From positions 1 to 48,629 of the forward strand of contig KI542677.1 in assembly GCA_000496135.1 (NCBI GenBank): a DNA stretch of 48,629 nt, written 5' to 3'. Of the stretch, positions 19,351-27,849 are shown one piece after another. The notes beneath the pieces are model-generated. The model was not told where the DNA came from. It did no database searches and saw nothing but the letters and a program-made list of their open reading frames with translations. Source of the DNA: Thermoplasmatales archaeon E-plasma (GTDB taxonomy: Archaea > Thermoplasmatota > Thermoplasmata > Thermoplasmatales > Thermoplasmataceae). How positions within the stretch are numbered: the first letter of the stretch is position 1; each line of letters opens with the position of its first letter. The translations under genes and the position numbers were made by a program.

Positions 19351-21042
19351 TCAGGTTCCGCGTATATAATTTCCCATGCTGTTAATAAGAGAATAAAGAA
19401 AAAGGAGGATAGACACTCCAGTTATTCCATGCTTCCTTGACCATTCAATTTCCTTTACCATGTATGTAAGGTGCTGGCTCATATCCTCATGGGCATCGTA
19501 GTCATCACCGTTAATATAGGACATAATATTGTGTACGATCCTTTGCTTTTCCTCGAATTCAATATATCCCATTTTTGAGCCTATTTCAACCATTCTAATG
19601 CCTGAGAGATAGGTTGCCTCTGCCATTTCCTTTCTAGACATCCATCTGGTTTCATAGTTTAGATAATCATCCCACTTTTTTCCTCTATCCAGAAGATTAT
19701 AGAAGTCCATTACCCCTTTTGTAAATATTTTAAATCCATACCTTTCCGGCATTTCATAAAATAGAGAACCGGGATCGATAAAGGGAGCAAGCGGGGATAT
19801 AAAACCGTACAATGGCATCTGCTCTGAGTTGTATCTCTCCATGAGTTTTCCCATATAATTAGCATCCTCCATAACAGACTCTTTTGTCTGGTAGGGCAGA
19901 CCTATGGAGAAATATATATCAAATTTTCTTGCCCCAAATTCTTTTGCCAGTTCCATAGATTTTTCGAGCTGCGCATTGGAATAAAATCTGCCGGTTTCCT
20001 TTCTGATATTATCTATTGATGAATCCGGGGAGATCTCACATGCATAACTGTTTATGTTTTTGGAAAGTTCAACAAAATATTCCCTTCCGGGAGGAACGAA
20101 GTATTCCGTAAGTAAAGGCAGATCAATGCCCCTTTCTCTGATCTCCCTGAATAAACGTAAATAATAGTCTGAACCGGTCTGGTTAATATCACCTGCAATA
20201 AACACGGGAGAATTTATGGTATCCTGAATTATTCTAATTTCTTCAGCCACCCTCCCCGGGTCCCTTCTAACAGGAGAGATTTCATAGTATCTATTCTTAT
20301 ACGCATAATTGGAACCTCCACAGAAACCGCAGTTGAACTGACAGCCTCTCTGTATTATGGTCATTCCTGTTGGGTTCCTGATCCATGAATAATATGGCAG
20401 GTGTCCCTTAACATCGTGATATTTCACAGAATTTCTAACCAGAATGGAATAATCCAGAAATACAGCATCTGCAGGATTTTCATCCTTCAAGGGAGGATTG
20501 TGCAGTATCTTTCCTTCCTTTCTATACCAGAGATTCGGTACATTCTCAAGATTCCTGTTCCCCTCAACCGCTGACATAAGGGTAACAAGCTGTTTTTCAA
20601 CGAAATCACCAGCCAGAATAAAGTCAACTTCTCTGACCTTATCCATTATTTCCTCAGCAAAGTATGATGATGAAAAACCTCCCAGAAGTATTTTCCTGTC
20701 CGGATGGATTGTCTTTATCATTTTCACTATATTAAAAACACCATGAACATGGGGCATCCAGTGCAAATCAATTCCAAATATGTCGGCATCAAGATTTTTA
20801 ATATATTTCTCTGCATCAAATTTATCACTGGATAGCATTAGAACTGCAATGTTTGAAATTCTCCCTGAAAAACCATTCTGGATTGCATGGTTTAACATGC
20901 TCACAAAACCCACAGGGTACATTTCAAAGAGAGGTGTTGACGGGACCACATCTCCAATGGGTCCTTCCTTTATTTCCCTCTTTCTGAAATCATAAATGCT
21001 TGGAGCGTGGACGAAAGCGATTTCTGATTTCATGTCTTTCAT
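19351..21042 (-). CDS. B12-binding/radical SAM protein of the Ta0216 type
   Basis: A 563-residue protein with an N-terminal cobalamin-binding-like domain (about 90-165, DIFGIDLHWMPHVHGVF, then ILLGGFSSSYFAEEIM). A radical SAM domain follows, with CxxxCxxC in QRGCQFNCGFCGGSNY (cysteines about 233, 237 and 240). A C-terminal helical region follows. Layout and organism match the family described from Thermoplasma acidophilum Ta0216; its reaction is not known to me. Cobalamin radical SAM enzymes often methylate or join unreactive carbons, for instance in lipids. The gene lies 65 nt downstream of coaA on the same strand and may share its transcript. Confidence 0.88.
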   Translation of the reverse strand: MKDMKSEIAFVHAPSIYDFRKREIKEGPIGDVVPSTPLFEMYPVGFVSMLNHAIQNGFSGRISNIAVLMLSSDKFDAEKYIKNLDADIFGIDLHWMPHVHGVFNIVKMIKTIHPDRKILLGGFSSSYFAEEIMDKVREVDFILAGDFVEKQLVTLMSAVEGNRNLENVPNLWYRKEGKILHNPPLKDENPADAVFLDYSILVRNSVKYHDVKGHLPYYSWIRNPTGMTIIQRGCQFNCGFCGGSNYAYKNRYYEISPVRRDPGRVAEEIRIIQDTINSPVFIAGDINQTGSDYYLRLFREIRERGIDLPLLTEYFVPPGREYFVELSKNINSYACEISPDSSIDNIRKETGRFYSNAQLEKSMELAKEFGARKFDIYFSIGLPYQTKESVMEDANYMGKLMERYNSEQMPLYGFISPLAPFIDPGSLFYEMPERYGFKIFTKGVMDFYNLLDRGKKWDDYLNYETRWMSRKEMAEATYLSGIRMVEIGSKMGYIEFEEKQRIVHNIMSYINGDDYDAHEDMSQHLTYMVKEIEWSRKHGITGVSILLFLYSLINSMGNYIRGT

Positions 21043-21107
21043 TTAGTTAATGAATGCCGTAATATAATATCCTTGCCTGAATTTGGTATAATTATTCTAT
21101 TTCAAAT

Positions 21108-22055
21108 CTAAATTTTCCTGATCATTACCTGACTCACCGAATGATCTTCCTCCTTCTTGAGAATCAAATGCGCATGATATTTTGTATTCTCAATGTTTTC
21201 CCTGAGGTTTTTTCCGTTGATTCTGTCCCATATGTCTGAGGCTATTCTGACTGCTTCGTCCTCCGGTATTTTATAATAACCCCTGAAATATGATTCCGGA
21301 TTCTTAAATCTGGTTTCCCTCAAAATTTTGAATCGCTCCAGAAACCATTTCTTAATATGAACTTCTTCAGCATCAACATATATTGAAAAATCAAAAAAGT
21401 CTGAGACCAGAAGCTCAGGTTCCTTGGCGAGTATTGCCCTGGTATTGGTCTGAAGCACGTTGAGACCCTCAAATATGATTATATCCGGTTCCTTAATTTC
21501 AAGAAATTGATCCTCCACTATATCATAAAGAAGGTGTGAGTATATGGGAGCCTTTAAATTACGTACCCCTGACTTTAGATCGTACAGAAACTTAATCATT
21601 TTTCTAAGGTCGTAACTCTCAGGAAAACCTTTTCTTTCCATTAATTTCCTCTTTTCAAGCTCACTGTTGCTGAAGAGGAAACCGTCGGTAGTTACTATAT
21701 ATACATTGGGCTTAGAGGGCCATCCGGAAATTAGGGCTCTGAGAATTCTTGCCGTTGTACTCTTCCCAACGGCCACACTTCCTGCGATACCTATGATATA
21801 GGGAATCTTTTCATGTTCTTTTCTAAAAAAATCTGCACGCCGGGTAATGAGTTTTTCATAATTTTCATAATACATTCTCAATAACTTTGAAATAGGTGCA
21901 TAAATCTCATCTACCTCATTGATTGAGAGGTTTTCATTTATCCCCCTTATTTCAAGGAGCTCCTCTTCAGTTATGTTAATTTTCTCTCTTTCCCTGAGTG
22001 TCTTCCACTCATTCCTCTCCACTTTCATAAATGGAGAGGGAAGGTTTTCGGTCAT
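21108..22055 (-). CDS. coaA: Type I (bacterial-like) pantothenate kinase
   Basis: A 315-residue P-loop kinase closely resembling bacterial CoaA. The P-loop GIAGSVAVGKST occupies about residues 89-100. YIVTTDGFLFSN and RKGFPESYD follow, and FEGLNVLQT lies near the middle; all are CoaA hallmarks. It phosphorylates pantothenate with ATP in the first step of coenzyme A synthesis. Most archaea use pantoate kinase and phosphopantothenate synthetase instead, so a type I enzyme points to transfer, as also proposed for Picrophilus. The start overlaps the stop of the upstream MFS gene by 4 nt. Confidence 0.92.
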   Translation of the reverse strand: MTENLPSPFMKVERNEWKTLREREKINITEEELLEIRGINENLSINEVDEIYAPISKLLRMYYENYEKLITRRADFFRKEHEKIPYIIGIAGSVAVGKSTTARILRALISGWPSKPNVYIVTTDGFLFSNSELEKRKLMERKGFPESYDLRKMIKFLYDLKSGVRNLKAPIYSHLLYDIVEDQFLEIKEPDIIIFEGLNVLQTNTRAILAKEPELLVSDFFDFSIYVDAEEVHIKKWFLERFKILRETRFKNPESYFRGYYKIPEDEAVRIASDIWDRINGKNLRENIENTKYHAHLILKKEEDHSVSQVMIRKI

Positions 22056-23413
22056 TGTGTGATCGGATCGATTATGTTTTTCTTATCTAAATCTATTTCT
22101 GTTAACGTCTCTCTTGTCATTGCTGTTCCAATCAACAATACAATTGCACCAATTACCGTAACAATGAGCCATGATCCAACGAAATTTTTGAAAAATACAT
22201 CTGCTATGGCGATATATGTCAGACCAAGTGCTCCAATGGTGCTTCCAACATTATATATGATCCCAATACCGGTGGTTCTGAATTTTTTGGAGAATTTTTC
22301 AGCTAGAAATATTGGAATGACAGAGAATATTGCAGCCTCAAAGAAAGCCTGAATTGAAAGGGCTGTTACCGTTAAATATGGATTGGAGCTTATTGCAAAA
22401 ATTTCTACCGGTACTGTAATTATGAGGAAAACTAGGGATAGAATAAATATCGATCTCTTTCTGAGAACCAGAACACTCGATATGAACGCACCGAAGAAAA
22501 CGCCAACGATAGATATTGCATTAATTATCATAATATATATGAATATATATTTGGCGAATCCTGCTGCGAAATTATCGTGAATAAGAACATTAGCATAAAA
22601 AGAAAATGTGGCTGTATTAACTGTCAATAATCCACCGATTATAATAATAAGAATTAAAAATTGTTTAAACGAGTCGCTACCCTTTGAAAATATCATGGAA
22701 AGTAGGGGAACTTTCACGGTACCTTTCTTCTTAACCATATCTGAGAATACCTCTGTCTCTGTGGAATTATACCTTAAAAACAATGAGATAACCCCTGGGA
22801 TTATGGATAGTAGGAATAGATATCTGAATCCATAGCTAACATAATAGCCTGGATTCATGCTATTTGACAAAAAGAATGATACCAAGGCGATCAGTACAAA
22901 GCCCATCCCAAAACCGCTCTGGACGAATGCACCAACCCATAACCTTTTCTTGGCAGGCACAGATTCTAAAGATAATGCCGTTCCTCCACCATACTCAGCT
23001 CCAGCGAAGAATCCAACAATAAAAGCAATCACATAGATTATAATTGGTGATAGATAGCCTATTAAAGAGAATCCAGGAACGAAGAATATGAGAAAATTTG
23101 CAAATGAAAATATTGGCACGGAGATTATGAGCATTGTTCTCCTGCCAATTTTATCCCCAATAAAATTTCCCATAATGGCAGATCCTACAAATCTTGCAAT
23201 ACCACCAGAGAGCGCAAATCCTAAAGTTGAAAATAAAAATCCAAGACCAAGAAAAGCACTGTTAGGGAAGAAAATACTTAATATAGCTGGATTGGAAACG
23301 ATAGTAAGAACATAAGTAAGAGATACAAAACCATCGATTAGCCATCCGGACCACGCCGATAATATGTTGATCCATGGTATTTTTTCATTGTTAATTTCTT
23401 CCATTAAATTCAA
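22052..23413 (-). CDS. MFS transporter, possibly for pantothenate or another organic acid
   Basis: A 453-residue membrane protein with about 12 hydrophobic segments and the MFS loop motif GDKIGRRTML (about residue 85-95). The organisation resembles the metabolite-proton symporter branch. Its stop overlaps the coaA start by 4 nt (ATGA), so the two are translationally coupled. This makes pantothenate or a precursor an attractive substrate, since the kinase would trap the imported compound. Substrate is inference from linkage only; other organic acids or sugars are possible. Confidence 0.88.
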   Translation of the reverse strand: MNLMEEINNEKIPWINILSAWSGWLIDGFVSLTYVLTIVSNPAILSIFFPNSAFLGLGFLFSTLGFALSGGIARFVGSAIMGNFIGDKIGRRTMLIISVPIFSFANFLIFFVPGFSLIGYLSPIIIYVIAFIVGFFAGAEYGGGTALSLESVPAKKRLWVGAFVQSGFGMGFVLIALVSFFLSNSMNPGYYVSYGFRYLFLLSIIPGVISLFLRYNSTETEVFSDMVKKKGTVKVPLLSMIFSKGSDSFKQFLILIIIIGGLLTVNTATFSFYANVLIHDNFAAGFAKYIFIYIMIINAISIVGVFFGAFISSVLVLRKRSIFILSLVFLIITVPVEIFAISSNPYLTVTALSIQAFFEAAIFSVIPIFLAEKFSKKFRTTGIGIIYNVGSTIGALGLTYIAIADVFFKNFVGSWLIVTVIGAIVLLIGTAMTRETLTEIDLDKKNIIDPITQ

Positions 23414-23744
23414 GGTTGATTTTAATTTAGTATTAAAACATTATATGCATTCATGACGAGGATGTTCAGATCTGCATTCTCCATTGTCACAAAGGTGTAT
23501 AGTGCAAGGGTAAAAACATATGTTATCTTTATGAAGAATAACCTTCTCAGAACTAGATTTCTTGATAGGGCTGCATAAGATATGAAAATTTCCAAACAAA
23601 TCGGAGATAACAGTTCAGTGATGAATAGAGTATTTCACTGAGATTTCATCACTCATCATAAATTTTCTCGTGAAAGACCGGATTGGTATTAAAAATAGAG
23701 GGTACCTCAAAACCCTCAAATTTCATTACAGAGCTAACAGGATA
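23414..23744. other. Intergenic region with a 9-bp inverted repeat
   Basis: About 330 bases between the MFS promoter side and the end of the ATPase operon. AGTGATGAA (23617-23625) and TTCATCACT (23645-23653) are perfect reverse complements with a 19-base loop, about 90-130 bases beyond the last stop of the operon, and may end its transcript. A short open frame of 41 codons (23454-23579) lacks a ribosome site. I consider it non-coding. The MFS promoter should lie at the left edge (TTTAATTTAGTATTAAAAC). Confidence 0.45.
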
Positions 23745-24608
23745 TCATCTTTCGTTTTCCCTTTCAGCTGTCCTCTCCCTAATCCTCTCGGCCAGATGAT
23801 CTACCATCTCTGAAAATTCCTTAGTCAAGTTTGTCTTAGTATCTTCGTCCGGATCAGGGATTGTTTCAAATATGCTTTTTGACTGAAAATCCATGCCTAT
23901 TAGTTGAGAAAATGCCTTTGTTTGACTTTTATAGGTGAGGCCTTTCATCGCCCTTAAGATCTCTTCTGTAGTTAGATGATGACTATCTGTCTTTGAGTCC
24001 ATGGCTCTCTCAACAGCAGCAGCTATCAGTCTTATGGGAAAAAATCCTTTCCGGGGAAAATTCTTTTCATCACCATTTATCCATGAGGTGACATCGTCTC
24101 TTACCAATATCAACATGGAGAATAACAACAAAGAATTGAAATAATTGGAAAAGCCATTTCCCTCTAATCCGAAATTGGTTAAGACGTGCGTGGAAATTGA
24201 CACTTTATTCATAGGCACTATCAGAAAGTCATCGTGAGAAGAGTCATATTCCATGGAGATCAAATCGTTTTGTGCTAACGTCTTTTCTATCTTCTCTATT
24301 TTTAATGGTTCTGCATTCTCTAGGTCCTGTCTGAATATTTTTTCGTCTGAACCGATGGATAGGTATACCATAGTTACCTCCTGCAGCAAGTTTTTCACGC
24401 TTACATAACGATTGTAGACTGACAAGTTAGAAACAAAATATGGTAGATTGTTGGAGTAGTAATCTGGCAGTCTCTCTGAATCTGCGGAGGAAAGATATCT
24501 CCAAAGGTCTTCGATGAACAACTCCATAGCTTCAATGCCTATCGAGCAGTGGGGACAAATTGACCCTGAAACATCAAAGTTTGTAAGTCGGCATATCTTA
24601 CAAATCAT
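23745..24608 (-). CDS. Zinc-ribbon protein, last gene of the two-ATPase operon
   Basis: A 287-residue protein. It opens MICKICRLTNF and then has ICPHC at about residue 18-22, an N-terminal zinc ribbon or treble-clef knuckle. The remainder is helical, with a hydrophobic patch (SLLLFSMLILVRDD, about 152-165). A possible winged-helix part (HHLTTEEILRAMKGLTYKSQ) and a charged C-terminal helix follow. It matches the first gene of the operon in size, N-terminal knuckle and general layout, so the two may be distant paralogues. The start overlaps the SMC-like ATPase stop by 4 nt, suggesting that they form a complex. I do not recognise a named family. Confidence 0.8.
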   Translation of the reverse strand: MICKICRLTNFDVSGSICPHCSIGIEAMELFIEDLWRYLSSADSERLPDYYSNNLPYFVSNLSVYNRYVSVKNLLQEVTMVYLSIGSDEKIFRQDLENAEPLKIEKIEKTLAQNDLISMEYDSSHDDFLIVPMNKVSISTHVLTNFGLEGNGFSNYFNSLLLFSMLILVRDDVTSWINGDEKNFPRKGFFPIRLIAAAVERAMDSKTDSHHLTTEEILRAMKGLTYKSQTKAFSQLIGMDFQSKSIFETIPDPDEDTKTNLTKEFSEMVDHLAERIRERTAERENER

Positions 24609-26512
24609 ATCAGCCCCACCGTAGGGTGATTGACCCCCTCTTTCACCACAGTCATTATAATTACTTTGTTGTTTCTCTTTCCAAATTCATCAGCGTATGA
24701 AAGTATTCTTTTTCGTCTTTCTTCATCGAAGAACTCATAAATTCCATCGCAGAGTATTATAGGTATTTCTGGAGAATAACCTTGTGCAAGGGCTAACTGC
24801 AAGGTTAGAGCAATAGTCGCTTGTTCTGACCTGCTAAGGTTTTGTGTCTCAAGTATTTCAAAACCCTCTGCGGTTTTCTTCCTAGCAAGAATGTTGAAAT
24901 TATTGTCCACATAAATATCAAGGTCGAAAGACATTTCTTTCAATATTTTCTTTATATTCTTGTTAAACTCTTCCTTAAGCTTTGTTTGTTCCGATTCCCG
25001 CAGTTTTTGAAAATGGTCATCTATGTCTGACAATGAGTTCATTACACCTTTGTCAAAAATATCAATAGTTTTTGTCTCTACAGGATAATTTGTTCCGAAG
25101 ATGTTTATCTGTGAATATTTTTTGCCCATTTCCAAATCTTTTATTTCGGTCTCAAAAGTTTTTATCTGGCTCTGGAGTGATTTGAGTCTGTCTGAATAGT
25201 CTCTGTTGCCAGCAGAAATGGCTAGCTGGAGGTTGTCCCTCTGCTTACTCAATTCGGATTTTTTGATTTCTTCTGAATGTAGCTGGGCCAACGTGAAATC
25301 CAGGTCCCGTTGGTAGTTTGTTAAGTCGTCTTTATTCCTGAGGATATTTTGTTCTAACCCAGAAATACTCTGAGATAGCTCTTTCTTCCTCTTCGATACT
25401 TCATTCAAGTCACCTGCCTTTCTTGAAAGCACTGAGATCTGAGAGTCGAATCCCCTAATTGCCTCATCTTTCTCATTAGTTATTCTCTCAACTTCGGCTG
25501 GGTTTATTTTATTGGAACCGCAGAGAGGACAAACTACTTCGCCAGAATGCTCATTTTCAAGCATTGAATGAGTACGCTTAAGAATATCGTAAAGAATTTG
25601 CTCCTTAGACCTCTTATCCTTTAGAGAGTTGATCTTTGCCTCGATCTCTGGAATCAAATCTATGTCCGCCTTTTCATACTCTTCAACGGTTTCCCTGGAT
25701 TCTCTAAGCTTCTGCTCCAATTGCTTAATTTGCTCGTTTGTCTGTTCAATTCTACCATTATAGTTCCTAATCTGTTTTTCGTATTCTGCTATTATATTGT
25801 TTGATTTATTAATTAATTTCTCCTTTTCTCTTATTTGACTGTTTATCTCTAATACCCGCTCCTCCCTATTAGGGTCATTTTTTGCCTCCTTACTGATTTT
25901 CTCTTGTATGGCCTTTAGTTCTTGTTTAACTTCTTCTAGTACTTTTCGTTTTTCTTTAATCTTTTTTTGAGAATCTGCGGATTCCTTAATCATTCTGTTG
26001 AGTTCCTGAATTTTCTGAAACAAATCTTTTTTGGTTTCTGCGACGCCGTCTATAACGTCCTCGTATCTTTTGATCATATCATTGAAATCTTTAAGGTAAT
26101 CACTTACCTTCACGGATGTCGTATGAGTTAAAATACGCATTATCCAACTTAAATCACTCACTACATTCGTTATTACAAACCTAGGATTAGAGCCCTTGAA
26201 CCTTCCATTTCTGGAAATGAGCGCTGCTTCATTGATCAGGTCGCCACTTATGTTTATTCGAGCTTCATCGAGACCTACACTGATCAACCCGAAGTTGCCT
26301 CTACTGCCGTCCTGAAGTATGCCAAGCAGCTTCTGTTCTTCTGAGATTCTGGTATCCCTGTTGGAAGCATCATATGAGATTGCTGCAGCAATTGCTCTAA
26401 TTAAAGAGGATTTCCCCACTGCGTTATCCCCGTATATCAAAGCAAGCCCAGTATCTGGAAATTCAAAATATGAATCACTAATTGCTTGGACTCCTTCTAT
26501 ATACAATTTCAC
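24605..26512 (-). CDS. Rad50/SMC-like ATPase with zinc hook
   Basis: A 635-residue ABC-type ATPase of the SMC/Rad50 class. Walker A GDNAVGKSS is at about 28-36. Long coiled coils (about 160-310 and 335-480) flank a zinc-hook CPLC at about 325. A signature-like segment NLSRSEQATIALTLQLALA lies near 555, and a Walker B-like strand IPIILCDGIYEFFDEERR near 583-600. The usual DE after the Walker B strand reads DG here, with acidic residues a few positions on. It is shorter than genomic Rad50 and lacks an Mre11 partner nearby. It is closer in size to DndD or Lamassu LmuB-type ATPases. The start is GTG at 26512 behind AGGGGGCG. Confidence 0.88.
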   Translation of the reverse strand: MKLYIEGVQAISDSYFEFPDTGLALIYGDNAVGKSSLIRAIAAAISYDASNRDTRISEEQKLLGILQDGSRGNFGLISVGLDEARINISGDLINEAALISRNGRFKGSNPRFVITNVVSDLSWIMRILTHTTSVKVSDYLKDFNDMIKRYEDVIDGVAETKKDLFQKIQELNRMIKESADSQKKIKEKRKVLEEVKQELKAIQEKISKEAKNDPNREERVLEINSQIREKEKLINKSNNIIAEYEKQIRNYNGRIEQTNEQIKQLEQKLRESRETVEEYEKADIDLIPEIEAKINSLKDKRSKEQILYDILKRTHSMLENEHSGEVVCPLCGSNKINPAEVERITNEKDEAIRGFDSQISVLSRKAGDLNEVSKRKKELSQSISGLEQNILRNKDDLTNYQRDLDFTLAQLHSEEIKKSELSKQRDNLQLAISAGNRDYSDRLKSLQSQIKTFETEIKDLEMGKKYSQINIFGTNYPVETKTIDIFDKGVMNSLSDIDDHFQKLRESEQTKLKEEFNKNIKKILKEMSFDLDIYVDNNFNILARKKTAEGFEILETQNLSRSEQATIALTLQLALAQGYSPEIPIILCDGIYEFFDEERRKRILSYADEFGKRNNKVIIMTVVKEGVNHPTVGLI

Positions 26513-26527
26513 TAAAATCGCCCCCTA

Positions 26528-26674
26528 TTACTCAACCCTTACCACCTTGGCTACTTCAGAAACAATGATGTTTTTAATATCATCCTGACTAATTCTGCTT
26601 TTATTTATCCTCTTCTCCAATGAACTTATGCAGTTCTGAGAAATATTTTTCCTTATAACTTGGGTATCTGTCAT
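26528..26674 (-). CDS. 48-residue micro-protein in the two-ATPase operon
   Basis: A short open frame encoding MTDTQVIRKNISQNCISS and ending EVAKVVRVE. It has a very strong ribosome site (GAGGAGGG, 7 nt before the ATG), its start overlaps the stop of the 149-aa gene by 4 nt, and it ends 15 nt before the SMC-like gene. These three facts together argue that it is real. It is mostly helical and charged, with one Cys. No family is recognisable. It may be a small subunit or clamp of the complex. Confidence 0.7.
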   Translation of the reverse strand: MTDTQVIRKNISQNCISSLEKRINKSRISQDDIKNIIVSEVAKVVRVE

Positions 26675-27120
26675 AGTATTTCCCTCCTCAGATAAATCCT
26701 GTAATAGCTAAACCAAGGACGTTTTTCTTCCTTCGACTTTTCTTTCTCGTTTTCCAAGACCTGCTTGAGTTTCGTAATGACATTTTCATCAAGACCCGAT
26801 ACATCATATATTTCGAGCCCACCTCTGGCTTTGCCTGCTCCAGATCTCCTGCTGCCTGCATCAAGTTCGACTTCTATACTAATTGGAACGTGCCTAAGTA
26901 GCGCATAATCTTTGGGAAATATTGTTAGTGCATCAGCATTCTCTTCAAGATTCTTTTTTAATTTATCAATTAGAGGCGGGACGTCACCCCTTCCTATGTG
27001 TAAAAATCTCCTACAGTCATTCGCACAGCTATCTTTGTATTCCCTAAAGTAAATCTCAATTTCCAATTGCCCCGAATAGGGAAATCTTATTCCTTCTGAG
27101 GTCCCAGTATTAGTTTCCAT
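26671..27120 (-). CDS. Unknown 149-residue protein in the two-ATPase operon
   Basis: A soluble protein starting METNTGTSEGIRFPYSGQLE, with a Cys pair in KDSCANDCRRFLHIGRGDVP, then mixed alpha/beta sequence (ISIEVELDAGSRRSGAGKAR) and a charged helix. The C-terminus (PWFSYYRIYLRREIL) is aromatic and basic. I do not recognise it. Its ATG overlaps the AAA+ stop by one base (TGATG), so the AAA+ protein and this one are made together and probably interact. The ATGA at its end couples it to the 48-residue protein. Confidence 0.75.
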   Translation of the reverse strand: METNTGTSEGIRFPYSGQLEIEIYFREYKDSCANDCRRFLHIGRGDVPPLIDKLKKNLEENADALTIFPKDYALLRHVPISIEVELDAGSRRSGAGKARGGLEIYDVSGLDENVITKLKQVLENEKEKSKEEKRPWFSYYRIYLRREIL

Positions 27121-27830
27121 CAGTTCTCACCTACCATTTCTACCACTTCCAGCAATGTCTCATGCTCAATGTCTCTCAACGACTTAATTTTTCCTTGGTC
27201 GATCTTTGATTCTAAAGACTTTAATACTTGCTCTGTGTTCACCTCAAAAGTCCCCCCTCCCAGTGATTTCTCTGCGAACTCTTTCAGTTGCTCCTTGCTC
27301 AAGGCAGGGATTGAAAGGGGGTACAATCTTGAAACCAATGCAGGGTCCACCATTTCTGGCTTATTCGTCGTTGCTATCACAAGAGTGTTAGAATGATCAA
27401 TATCATCTAGCAAGTGAAAAGCAACCGAGTTAATTGAAAAGTGCCACTCCTTTGCAATGTCAATATCTCTGCTCATTAGGGTGCTTTCGATATCATCAAA
27501 AATTATTATTCTCTTCTCCATTTGTTTGCTGTCGGAGTTCGCAATAAAAGCTTTCTTCAACTTTTCTTCTGCTTCTCCCCATTTTGGTGAAGCAATGTCT
27601 GATCCATCAAGCAGGAAGATCTTTACTGGTGTGCCCTTACCTATTAAAAGTGCAGCCTGTTTTGCAATTTCTGTCTTTCCGTTTCCTGGGGGACCTGAAA
27701 GCAAAAATCCTGAAAACTTCAAGCTAACATCATTTTTGAATACGTAGTCTGCAATTTTATAAATTTTCTTTGCGATTTCGTTCTGATACTCAAGCAATTT
27801 CGTTGCCTTTATTCTTTTACTTATTTCCAT
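27120..27830 (-). CDS. AAA+ ATPase
   Basis: A compact 236-residue AAA+ module. Walker A GPPGNGKT is at 46-53, Walker B IIIFDDIES at about 107-115, sensor 1 IATTNKPE at about 154, and an arginine-finger type SRLYPLSIP at about 168-176. A short helical lid follows. No additional catalytic or DNA-binding domain is present, so it should act as a motor or switch for partners, in the manner of clamp-loader-like or McrB-like helpers. The ribosome site AAAGGAGGATAAGG before the ATG is strong. It lies 19 nt after the first zinc-ribbon gene. Confidence 0.9.
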   Translation of the reverse strand: MEISKRIKATKLLEYQNEIAKKIYKIADYVFKNDVSLKFSGFLLSGPPGNGKTEIAKQAALLIGKGTPVKIFLLDGSDIASPKWGEAEEKLKKAFIANSDSKQMEKRIIIFDDIESTLMSRDIDIAKEWHFSINSVAFHLLDDIDHSNTLVIATTNKPEMVDPALVSRLYPLSIPALSKEQLKEFAEKSLGGGTFEVNTEQVLKSLESKIDQGKIKSLRDIEHETLLEVVEMVGEN

Positions 27831-27849
27831 TAACCTTATCCTCCTTTAT

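Noticed and set aside
23454-23579. 41-codon open frame between the MFS gene and the ATPase operon
   Set aside because: It has no ribosome site, no domain and no partner. It could be a transposase scrap, but I cannot support it.
23618-23660. Possible second C/D box RNA (GTGATGA then CTGA)
   Set aside because: There is no second box pair and no closing stem. The boxes fall inside a simple 9-bp inverted repeat.
24605-26512. Calling the zinc-hook ATPase genomic Rad50
   Set aside because: It is shorter than Rad50, has no Mre11, HerA or NurA neighbours, and its Walker B is atypical.
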